Below are positions 6,501-14,164 of a stretch of DNA of 30,693 nucleotides, in pieces (positions within the stretch are counted from its first letter, which is position 1; each line of letters begins with the position of its first letter). The notes under the pieces are model-generated. The model saw only the letters and a list, made by a program, of their open reading frames with translations. It ran no database searches and was not told the DNA's origin. Origin of the DNA: a virus; the IMG/VR virus record IMGVR_UViG_3300035162_001558, positions 1 through 30,693 of that record; one strand, 5' to 3'. Both the position numbers and the translations under genes were made by a program.

Positions 6501-9500
6501 GCTTTATCTGTTTTTTCTAAAGCATTTATAGCTGTTTGAACAGTTATAGGCTTATCATACTTTATAGCATTAGGTATTAAACCACTATTACGTTTTGACG
6601 CCGCTACTTTGCCAGGCAATAATTGTGTTTGTTGTATTTTAAATTGTTTTTTAGCTTGCTTTTGAGTAATTTTACCTGTTAGCACTTGGTTTATAAGATC
6701 ATTAGCTATTGCTTGAGTTTCAATTAAACCTACTTTTGAAATTTCAGATTTACCTAAAAAGTATTCTCCAACTGTAATTCCTTTTTCAAGAAGCATTAAA
6801 GAAAAAGGATTTACGTCGTTTTCTATTGAGTATCTAATATACCAAAGAGCTTCATTTACAGAATCTAATTTGCCTTCTTTATTTAGCTGAAGTACTGTTT
6901 CGTAAAACTCATTAGCTTGATCTTGTTTTAAAGCAGAAGACATGTTTTCATCTATGCTTCTTAGTAATCCACCTTGAGCCGCAGAGGGTTCAATTACTTC
7001 TGCAAACACTTGCTCTACATTGCCATTTTTTGCAGCATCCATTATTAGTCTTCCAATTCCAACGACTGGACTAGTATGCTCTTCAGTAACTTCTTCGTTT
7101 ACATTTAAACTTAAATTTAAAGGATTTACTGTTGCAAACTTAAGAGGTATTAAGTACCTTAAAGGGTGGTTTTGATCTCTTGACCCATCTTTAAAAAATT
7201 GTTCAAAAACATAAGCTTTATCTTTATTCCCTTCAATAGCTAAAAATGCTTCAATGTCTAAAGCCATATTTTTAAGCATATCCATTCTTGCTTTGTTATC
7301 TGCTTTTAAAGTAGGTATAGCTTTGTCTATTGTTTTTTTAGATTGAAATCTAGATTTAGAATACGCAAGCCTTGTTATAAGTTTTTTAGCGTCTTTAAAA
7401 CCTGGTACATACTTATCAAAAATAGACACTAAGCCATAAGTATGAGTTTGTTTTGTGCCAGTGTATCCTTGTCTAAAATAAGACCCATAAGTAGGGTTTA
7501 TTTTTAAAAAGTTATTTACAACAGATGTAAATTCTTGCATTTCTTTAGAATCTAAATCTGTTACTTTTATTTTAACTGTTTTACCTTTTGAAGTTATTCT
7601 AGTGGCTATTTTTTTAATGAGCTTAACGCCGTAAGCAGTAGAACTTATTGCTCTAGCAGTGTCAATATTAAACTTAGACCTTTTATTAGCCATCGCTTTA
7701 TTCTTACCAGCCGCAACATCTTGTTTGGTTTCTAAGCTTAAATCAGTATCTGATCTTACAATTTCATTTGTTACAAGTTTTCCGTATAAACTAGCAATGC
7801 CTTTTAAGGCCTGTGCTTGAGAAGATCTTGCATTAAACCCTTCTTGTTTTTTACCATCAACAATACCAAAAGCCTTTAAAAAATCAGCTTTGCTTATTCC
7901 TTTATTTAAAACAAATGGAGCAAGCCCAGCTCCTTTGCCAAGTCTATCTTTTTTAGTATAAAATGCATCAAGCAAACCTTTAGGTACGCCCGTAGAGGTG
8001 CCTAAGAGCTTCTCTGTCGCAGCTTCTATTACTGCGCCTTGTGGTAATATCTTTAATAGTTTATCAGCGTTCTTATTAACAAATTGTTGTATAGCTGTTG
8101 CATCTCCTTTTGATAAATTAGCAGCAGGTACAGTAAGTTTTTTAACCGGTATACCAATTTCTTCTGCAATAACTTTAGGAGCTAAATCACCAAGTTTTTT
8201 AAACGTTAAATTTTTAGGATCAATGCCTTTAATTTTATCTTTAACTTGCTCTTTAATTTTGCTTACCGCATCGTTAGATATAAACGAGCTAGGTTTTATT
8301 TTTCTTTTTACAGGCTTTGTAGCAACTTCTGTTGTTACTTCTTCGGCCATTACTCCTTTAGCTTCTGTAACATCAGTTGTAAATTCTTCTCCTAAAACTC
8401 TTTGAGAAGCTTCTATAGCTCTAGATGGTAAAAATTTGTTTATATAAGCAGCTAATGGAACACCTGACTCGGGCTTGTACTCTTTAATTAAATCAATTAT
8501 ACCACGCTTACCTGTTTCTATTTCGTCTGTTAAAAGTTGACGATCAAAATTAGGTGCCTCACTTCTTTTTTCTACTATTTTGCTTACTATAGGTTTAAAT
8601 TGTTCTATAATATCGAACGCACCATCTGTGCCTTGAGTTTCATATATTTTTTGAACCTTACTAGATGCCTCAACTCCCGTGTCTTTTTTACTTTCTTTAG
8701 CTACAATACTTTCGGCTTCTGCAGTATTATCAACCATTAGCTGATTAATATTTTTAATAGCTTTGCTTCCTTTTGTTCTACCGTCGATTTTTACATCTCC
8801 AGTTACTAATTCGCCTTTAGCACCTTCTTTAGATATTTTAACTTGCTCTTCAGTTAGCTTCCCTCCTGATTCTATTGTATTATTAAAGTCTCTAATAAAA
8901 GTAAAAGCATCTAAACCAGTATCAAAAGTTATACCTAATTTTTGTTGATTGCCTTGATCCTTAAATAAGCTAGAAATTTGTTTGCCAATTGCTTTCCAAA
9001 AACCATCTTGTTTTTTATCGTATACAATATCTCCGTTTGTAAGAGATTCACTTAGCAAAGGAATAACTTCTTCCCATGTGTTTGCGGCTGAATAGTTTTC
9101 ATCTGTAAGATATTCATTAAACCTATCCATAAATTCAAAACCACCTGTAATATCTGGATTGTTTACAATTTCACTAATTAATGATTGACCAAATCTAATA
9201 GCAGCATCCGGGTTTGTTTTAAAAGTTTCAAGGAAAAAATGATGCAAAAGCTCATGCTGATCTGTTGTATATTTAAAATCTTCCGCTTGCGCTTGGTCGT
9301 TTATTAATATTATTTTTTTACCGTTTAAAACTAAAGCTTGCCCATAGCCAGTAGACTCTAAAACATTTCCACCTTTTTTTCTTATTTCTTCTACCCTTGC
9401 ATCTATTGCGCCTTGATCGCTAAAAGTTTCAAGTGTAGTTCCAATTTGATCTCTTATGTTTTTTGCCCCTGCTCTTGACTTAGAATCTGCAATTTTAGTT

Positions 9501-12367
9501 TTATTAATTTCAACTACTTGTGCGTCTATTGCTTTTATTTTTTCATTTATAGAGTCATGAAAAGCTGAATCAGTTGCGCCTTTTTCTTTTAATAATTCTG
9601 CTTTTTCCATTAACAAATCAACTTCTACGCCAGTTACATTAGCAGGAGATAATCGAACTGCTTTTGCTACGTTAAAAGCAAACTGCTGGGCTTTTACTAT
9701 TTGTTGAATTGTAGTAGGATCTGTGGTATTTTTTTTTAAAGTATCAAGATAAAGCATGGTAGAATCTAAGTTCTTTGCTATTTGATTATATACTAACGTT
9801 TTTTGATTGTTATATGTTTTAACAGCTCCTATTGAACCCATACCACTACTTAGCATTAAAGTTCCCGCAGCTAATTCTATTTGATGATTTAAAAACTCAG
9901 AAGACTTAGGAAGAGCTAAGCCATAAGAAATATCTGTTACTAAGCTTAACCCAAAGTTTATTTGTTCCTCAGTATACTCTTTTAATATATTTACACCAAA
10001 TTCTTTTCCAGTTGTTTTAATTGCTTCTCTAGTGGCTGCTGTAGATAATTTTCCAGCAAACGCATTTTTTAACTGTTTGCCAGCTACACCTTTTAAAAAT
10101 TGTGTATCAGGCATTATAGATTGAACCAATCCTTCGGCTAATGAAATTTGAGCAGCATAAGTATAGCCTTTAATACCTAATAAACCTTTGCTTTCAGCAT
10201 CTTTAACATTATCTGCGTAAGTGCCTCTAAAAGCAGCTTCTGCCATAATAATGTTATTTTTTAACTTAGCATCCATCGGTGATAATATTTTAGATTTAGA
10301 ACCTAATCCATTAATAGCTTTACCAATATTTTTTTGAAGGCCTGTAACTTTTCCTTTTCTAGCTTCGTTTATTAAATACAACGAAAAGCCTATCATTCGC
10401 GTTCCTGTTTTTGCGTAATTTCTAGCGCTAAAATCAGAAAACCCTCCTTCTTCTTTTGTAATACTAAACTTCTTATCTTCTGACGCAGGCATTAATCCGT
10501 AATCTGTAAAATTATAAATAGTATCAGCCCATGCATCATATATAGAATACCCTTCTTCGTCATGAGCACCCACCATATCACCTAACCAGTCTAGTCCGTT
10601 AGCAGTTAGTGTTGCCCCAAAAGAAAGAGGATTAGCTTTCATAAATACTTTATAAATCCCGCCTAACCCTTCCGAACCAATCACATCGCCCGTGAAATTC
10701 CAAAAGCCATCACCAGAAAATCGCTCTCTATACTTTATTACTTCGTCTGTAAGTTTAAAATTATTATTTAAAGTATTTTGAGCAAAAGATACGTTTAAAT
10801 CGCCTTCTACAAAGTTTTTTGTTGCTACTAAATCTCCTAACTCTTCTCTATAAGCTCCAATTTCTTTATTTTTTTGTTTAGAAAGATCCGCATATTTGTT
10901 GCTAAGATCTGTGTAAGCATCTAATTGGCTTTGATTATTAAGCCCGGTACTAAACACAGCATCCATTTCAGATTTTAAAGTTTCTAGTTGACTGTCAAAA
11001 GAGCCTAAGGAATCTTTGTATGTTTCTTCTACATTTTTAAAAGCTGTAGATAAAAATGCAGATTTTCTTTCATAAACATCTATTTTATATTCGTTTATTA
11101 ACTCTTCTTTTTCTTTTAAATTAAAATAACCGTTAGCAAGTTTTTCTAAGTCTCTTTTGCTTAAAGAATTTACTATGTTTAATTCGATTTCACTATTTAA
11201 ATCTATAACTTCTGGGTCTCTAAAAACTGATTCTAAATCAACTCCAAGTACTTTTAGACCAGAATTAAGATAATTTCCAAATTGTTGTGAAACATTCCCA
11301 ATGCTAGCATTATTGCCGGTATCTTTTTTAAGCTGTTGTAAAGCATCTCTTTGCAATGGAGTTAAGCCATTTAATTCTTCTATTAATTCAATATCAGATC
11401 CATACTGCTCATCAAAATTTTCTAATTCTTTATTAACAAGATCTAAAGTTTGCTGCTCATTAAGCCCTTCGCTTTTTGCAAATCTAGTTGCTTTATTTTC
11501 TAGTTCAGATCTTTGAAGCTGTATTTCTTTTACTTTATTTTTTTGAATAGTATAATAAGTAAGCTCGGAACTTTTAGAAGTAAGAAGATCGTTATCCATT
11601 TTGGAAATTAATTCCTTATTAATATCCCCTGTCAACTCTAAAGTTTCTGGTTTAGAAGTTGAACCTAAACTAAATTTTGGATTAAGATTAGCTTCAAGTT
11701 CTTCTGTATTACCTAACTTTTTATTTCTTTCTAATATTGCATTAAAATCAAATGCAGCTTTTTTTTGTTTTTGTTGTTGTTTTTTGTATGCTTTTAATTT
11801 AGCTTCTTGCTCCTTATCTAAATGCCCAAGTTCTCCTGCTATGCTAAATATAGAAAGATTATTTGTTTCTTTTTTCCAATCGTTTGTACCTTCTTTTTTT
11901 TGATAATACTCTATAGTACCACCTTTGCCTACATTCCATTTAAAATCGTAAGCATTAGCCGTATATGTTTCTTCTTTAGAAACAACAGAATTAAACTTTG
12001 CTTGCTGATCGTCATAAGCTTTTTTTTGTTTTTCGTCTTTCTTGTAAGCTTTTAGCCATTCACTTTCTTGAAATAGAGATTTTCCAACCCCAAAATTGAA
12101 TTTCTCGGACACGACCGGTGGAGCTGTTGCAGTGTCCTGTGCAGCAGCAGTTTTCTTTTTTTCGTTTACTTTTTCAGCAGCGCCTCTAGTTTCTTCAGAA
12201 AAAGAATCCACATTTAAAGATCCATCTTCATTAAATTTATTAGGCTTTTCTTCTTGAGCAACCTCTTGAGTTGGCTCATTTTTTTTCTTCCAGTTTTTAG
12301 TTAAAAAAATCTTTTCTTCTAAAGATATATCAGAGCCTAACGATTGTACGTATTCTAGTAAATTCAT
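3542..12367 (-). CDS. Giant multidomain virion/ejected protein (zincin-like, sigma-like, HAD phosphatase)
   Basis: At 2941 residues this is 29% of the window. In phages of this type such giants are internal or cargo proteins ejected with the DNA; that role is inferred from position and family resemblance. Regions seen: charged, Gln/Lys-rich helical N-terminus (about 1-560); hydrophobic and helical stretches (about 560-980); HELLH zinc-protease motif (H1038, E1039, H1042) with a possible third ligand at E1099/E1100; a segment resembling sigma-70 region 2 (about 1254-1335); a HAD phosphatase domain with motif I DFDDT (D1974, D1976, T1978), motif II T2053 and motif IV D2109-D2110; a C-terminal part typical of large phage proteins (LNTRSALLQTISAVNF) with a membrane-like helix near 2606-2630; then a duplicated 31-residue module at the end. 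The start gives a 5-base gap to the upstream gene. Confidence 0.85.
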   Translation of the reverse strand: MNLLEYVQSLGSDISLEEKIFLTKNWKKKNEPTQEVAQEEKPNKFNEDGSLNVDSFSEETRGAAEKVNEKKKTAAAQDTATAPPVVSEKFNFGVGKSLFQESEWLKAYKKDEKQKKAYDDQQAKFNSVVSKEETYTANAYDFKWNVGKGGTIEYYQKKEGTNDWKKETNNLSIFSIAGELGHLDKEQEAKLKAYKKQQQKQKKAAFDFNAILERNKKLGNTEELEANLNPKFSLGSTSKPETLELTGDINKELISKMDNDLLTSKSSELTYYTIQKNKVKEIQLQRSELENKATRFAKSEGLNEQQTLDLVNKELENFDEQYGSDIELIEELNGLTPLQRDALQQLKKDTGNNASIGNVSQQFGNYLNSGLKVLGVDLESVFRDPEVIDLNSEIELNIVNSLSKRDLEKLANGYFNLKEKEELINEYKIDVYERKSAFLSTAFKNVEETYKDSLGSFDSQLETLKSEMDAVFSTGLNNQSQLDAYTDLSNKYADLSKQKNKEIGAYREELGDLVATKNFVEGDLNVSFAQNTLNNNFKLTDEVIKYRERFSGDGFWNFTGDVIGSEGLGGIYKVFMKANPLSFGATLTANGLDWLGDMVGAHDEEGYSIYDAWADTIYNFTDYGLMPASEDKKFSITKEEGGFSDFSARNYAKTGTRMIGFSLYLINEARKGKVTGLQKNIGKAINGLGSKSKILSPMDAKLKNNIIMAEAAFRGTYADNVKDAESKGLLGIKGYTYAAQISLAEGLVQSIMPDTQFLKGVAGKQLKNAFAGKLSTAATREAIKTTGKEFGVNILKEYTEEQINFGLSLVTDISYGLALPKSSEFLNHQIELAAGTLMLSSGMGSIGAVKTYNNQKTLVYNQIAKNLDSTMLYLDTLKKNTTDPTTIQQIVKAQQFAFNVAKAVRLSPANVTGVEVDLLMEKAELLKEKGATDSAFHDSINEKIKAIDAQVVEINKTKIADSKSRAGAKNIRDQIGTTLETFSDQGAIDARVEEIRKKGGNVLESTGYGQALVLNGKKIILINDQAQAEDFKYTTDQHELLHHFFLETFKTNPDAAIRFGQSLISEIVNNPDITGGFEFMDRFNEYLTDENYSAANTWEEVIPLLSESLTNGDIVYDKKQDGFWKAIGKQISSLFKDQGNQQKLGITFDTGLDAFTFIRDFNNTIESGGKLTEEQVKISKEGAKGELVTGDVKIDGRTKGSKAIKNINQLMVDNTAEAESIVAKESKKDTGVEASSKVQKIYETQGTDGAFDIIEQFKPIVSKIVEKRSEAPNFDRQLLTDEIETGKRGIIDLIKEYKPESGVPLAAYINKFLPSRAIEASQRVLGEEFTTDVTEAKGVMAEEVTTEVATKPVKRKIKPSSFISNDAVSKIKEQVKDKIKGIDPKNLTFKKLGDLAPKVIAEEIGIPVKKLTVPAANLSKGDATAIQQFVNKNADKLLKILPQGAVIEAATEKLLGTSTGVPKGLLDAFYTKKDRLGKGAGLAPFVLNKGISKADFLKAFGIVDGKKQEGFNARSSQAQALKGIASLYGKLVTNEIVRSDTDLSLETKQDVAAGKNKAMANKRSKFNIDTARAISSTAYGVKLIKKIATRITSKGKTVKIKVTDLDSKEMQEFTSVVNNFLKINPTYGSYFRQGYTGTKQTHTYGLVSIFDKYVPGFKDAKKLITRLAYSKSRFQSKKTIDKAIPTLKADNKARMDMLKNMALDIEAFLAIEGNKDKAYVFEQFFKDGSRDQNHPLRYLIPLKFATVNPLNLSLNVNEEVTEEHTSPVVGIGRLIMDAAKNGNVEQVFAEVIEPSAAQGGLLRSIDENMSSALKQDQANEFYETVLQLNKEGKLDSVNEALWYIRYSIENDVNPFSLMLLEKGITVGEYFLGKSEISKVGLIETQAIANDLINQVLTGKITQKQAKKQFKIQQTQLLPGKVAASKRNSGLIPNAIKYDKPITVQTAINALEKTDKALGNARKLDAPVKKIRVFDFDDTLAKSKSMVIVNMPDGSINQINATQFAQQAASLESEGAEFDFSEFSKVVEGKKGPLFDVAKKIADARGTEDVFILTARPQGADGPIKAFMEANGINIPLKNITGLGDGTAQAKAGWIMGKAAEGYNDFYFADDAVKNVQAVKDVLGQIDVKSKVQLAKASKRTTFDTIVNDMIEDSSGIETYKQYSAARAQTVGASKGKFNFLIPASAEDFTGLLYKMLGKGKKGDAQMAFLKTNLLDTYDKAESAVTQAKIAAANDFKALKQNLTTLPKSLSKSTGIGGFTFSHAVRVAVWSKQGMDIPGLSKKDIKELNDFVDSNAELSVFTDELMKIQKGKPYPKPGKSWLGGNITSDIINDINKVNRAEYQQEWRENIDIIFSEDNMNKMEAAYGTRWRRAMEDSLRRMKSGSNRPPGGNSVTDGLLDWLNNSVGAVMFLNTRSALLQTISAVNFINWGDNNIVKAGLAFANQKQFWGDFMTLMNSDYLVERRNGLKINVSESEIADAVRDSDNKVKAAIAFLLSKGFVMTRFADSFAIATGGSTFYRNRVKSLVGKGMEQKAAEAQAFEDFRQIAEESQQSSNPNRISQQQASGAGRVILAWANTPMQYARIQKRAAQDLINGRGDWKTNVSKIVYYGAVQNLIFNALQQAVFALGFGEDDEEEMDAKKSEKISRIANGMIDSQLKGLGIGGAAVVALKSTLMELGKQYSKDRPKYEEAVFDLLGFSPPLGSKVQKIYSGLRSFSWNMKDIKDKGLSLDNPAYLAGAQIITGLTNIPLDRVIKKLNSMRGIVSEQSSLWQKVALGLGWSTWDVGLGYYGGFDAAKVLTPEEERVKEIDDMKKLTKTQEQVDMLLDLGLTKKEIKALGKEQVRVEKIIELQNAKAKPKEEVKVKEEIKEETKLPPEIKAKPKTESVERRLRRQFDSIKDENKPDQVKTLLKFGLTKKEIRELQYEKNRVNKILELMPKNK
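3560..3652 (-). repeat. Second copy of a 31-residue coding module (C-terminal)
   Basis: Residues 2906-2936 of the giant protein. The core GLTKKEI and the ending KILEL match the copy at 3815-3907; 19 of 31 residues are identical by direct alignment. The two codings differ at many silent sites, so the duplication is old. It is a Lys-rich helical module of unknown function, five residues from the protein end. Confidence 0.8.
3815..3907 (-). repeat. First copy of a 31-residue coding module
   Basis: Residues 2821-2851 of the giant protein, beginning QVDMLLDLGLTKKEIKAL and ending KIIEL. It is separated from the second copy by a Lys/Glu/Pro-rich linker (KEEVKVKEEIKEE and similar), so the protein ends in two small helical units on a flexible tether. 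Confidence 0.8.
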
Positions 12368-12372
12368 TTAAT

Positions 12373-13473
12373 TTAATTTAAGTTATTATCATCTAAAAAC
12401 TTTTGAGCTTTTGCTTGTTTGGCTTCTGATAAATCAAATACAGATGCATCCTCTTTTACCGTAGGTATTTGGTTTTTAGTAAATTCATTTAGATAATTAT
12501 TCATAAAGTATTCTTTATATTTTGTACCAAACATTTCTTTTTTATCTGGAGACAATGGTAAATCTCTTTCGTACAACCAGCTAGACTCTGCTGCATTTGC
12601 ATTTTGAACCATTTGATCGTCTTCTGTAGTACTAGTGTCTTTTGATATATAAACATTCCATGCCGCTACAGCATCCTGCTCCGAAGATAACAAACCTGCA
12701 ACTTCTGCATTTATAAAAGGAGTAACTTTTTTAGATATTTTTTCCATATCGTATTTAAGTACATTTCTTCCTTTGCCGTTACCTAAGTCAATAATTTCAT
12801 AATCAAAACTTCCGTCTGCATTTTTCATTACAAACTCTTCGCTTATTTTTGCGTTTCCTTTTAATTGCTTATTTTCATTAATCATTTCTTGTATGAACAA
12901 TCCGGTTTCAGGTAATAGTCTTAGCATGTCCTTTCCAATGTCTGGTGTAGGTACTACTAATGATGTATCCGAATCTATTAAAGCTTTTAATGAAGCACTG
13001 TTTATTGTTAATGGAGTTTCAAAAGCAGGACCTGTAAAAGAAATTTGTTGAGTTCCGTTAGATAACAAATCTAAATAAGCATTGTATCCGTCAGATAAAG
13101 AAAATCCTGGCTTACCGGTCATTAAGCTGTTGGCTACAGCATAAGAATAATTATTATTGGGATCAAAGCTTGATTGCTCTGTTACATTAAGTTCTGACAT
13201 AAGAGATGCTAAAAAATCTAAGGAAGTTTGTGGAGCTTCTTGTAAATACTTTAGCTGAGCTAATTCAATCTCGCAATTTTCTGACATACACTTGTTAGAC
13301 TCTATTGCTATTTTTAATTTAGCATAATGTCTACCAGCTTCTCTGTAAGCGTTGTCAAGTAATTGAAAGTTATAATCACTAGGACTTGCAACAAAACTCT
13401 GACTATAAGCAATAGCATTACTTTGATTAAATTGCTTTAAGTATAGATTTTTTAATAAATTTTTGTTTTCCAT
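12373..13473 (-). CDS. Probable internal/cargo virion protein
   Basis: Encodes 366 residues from the ATG at 13473 (MENKNLLKNLYLKQFNQSN). An earlier ATG at 13512 would overlap the upstream gene by 29 bases, while 13473 leaves the 10-base gap typical of this block, so the later start is preferred. The protein is mostly helical and polar, with no signal peptide or obvious catalytic motif. Two cysteines lie close together near residues 62-67 (KCMSENCE). It lies between a T7 gp14-like internal protein and the giant protein, which suggests a third component of the ejected set, comparable in place to T7 gp15. That comparison is positional only; I do not recognise the family. Confidence 0.6.
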   Translation of the reverse strand: MENKNLLKNLYLKQFNQSNAIAYSQSFVASPSDYNFQLLDNAYREAGRHYAKLKIAIESNKCMSENCEIELAQLKYLQEAPQTSLDFLASLMSELNVTEQSSFDPNNNYSYAVANSLMTGKPGFSLSDGYNAYLDLLSNGTQQISFTGPAFETPLTINSASLKALIDSDTSLVVPTPDIGKDMLRLLPETGLFIQEMINENKQLKGNAKISEEFVMKNADGSFDYEIIDLGNGKGRNVLKYDMEKISKKVTPFINAEVAGLLSSEQDAVAAWNVYISKDTSTTEDDQMVQNANAAESSWLYERDLPLSPDKKEMFGTKYKEYFMNNYLNEFTKNQIPTVKEDASVFDLSEAKQAKAQKFLDDNNLN

Positions 13474-13483
13474 TATTTTTTTA

Positions 13484-14152
13484 TTAAGATGATGAAGCTG
13501 CCATATATCCACCCGCCATTTGAGTTAAGCCTCCAACCATTCCGGTAATAGCACCTGTCCTATCAGATTGTGCTTGACCCTCTGCTTGTTTAGCTGCGCC
13601 TAACATTGCGGCTGTTCTATCTAGTTGCTCTAGCTCTCTGCCTTCTCTAGTGCTAAACATAAACTGTTCACCTGCCACATCAGATTGTTGAATTCTTTGC
13701 GCTTCTGCCATTTTTTGTTGCTGTAAAGCTTGTTCGCCTGCAGCCATTTTATCTTGATTAGTTTTTTCTTGAGCTTCTATACTTGCGCTAACGCCTTTTT
13801 TAGATCGTAAAGCAGCTTGTGCTAAAGCTGTTGCTCCACCTGCACCTGCTCCGGTAGCTCGCATAGTATCTAAAGTATTTGCTAAAGACACATCTGCTTC
13901 TTCTATTTGCATTTCTGCAGCTCCTGTAGCCACTGATAAATTTGCAAAAGGATTGCTTATCATACTGCTAAGATCACTAACACCTGCATAAGGATTAATT
14001 ATGTCTTGTCGATTGTTTTCTAAATCTTCTAGTTTGCCTTGTAGCTTAAGTCTTTCTTTTCTAGCAGCGCGCTCTCTATCTTTAGCTGCACTCGCTCCTA
14101 TGATTCCTCCAGCTATACTAACTGCGCCACCTATTATTGCACTTGCTAACAT
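13484..14152 (-). CDS. T7 gp14-like internal virion protein
   Basis: Encodes 222 residues. A glycine-zipper hydrophobic helix opens the protein (AIIGGAVSIAGGIIGASAA, about 5-23), followed by charged helix, the segment NPYAGVSDL (about 53-61), and an Ala/Gly-rich stretch with RATGAGAGGATALAQAAL. A long Gln-rich coiled-coil region follows and a second Gly-rich hydrophobic helix closes the chain (GAITGMVGGLTQMAGGY). This arrangement is familiar from small internal proteins of podovirus-like phages, which leave the virion and line a channel across the host envelope during DNA entry. The membrane role here is inferred from that comparison. It lies directly upstream of the 366-aa gene and the giant gene, forming an ejection-protein set. 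Confidence 0.75.
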   Translation of the reverse strand: MLASAIIGGAVSIAGGIIGASAAKDRERAARKERLKLQGKLEDLENNRQDIINPYAGVSDLSSMISNPFANLSVATGAAEMQIEEADVSLANTLDTMRATGAGAGGATALAQAALRSKKGVSASIEAQEKTNQDKMAAGEQALQQQKMAEAQRIQQSDVAGEQFMFSTREGRELEQLDRTAAMLGAAKQAEGQAQSDRTGAITGMVGGLTQMAGGYMAASSS

Positions 14153-14164
14153 ATATTTTTAATT

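Noticed and set aside
7998-8405. 135-aa plus-strand frame inside the giant gene
   Set aside because: It is antisense to a long, well-supported gene, with Ser/Leu/Ile-rich composition typical of the reverse of Lys/Ala-rich coding sequence.
12373-13512. Longer start (ATG at 13512) for the 366-aa gene
   Set aside because: It would overlap the upstream gene by 29 bases, while the ATG at 13473 gives the 10-base gap usual in this block.
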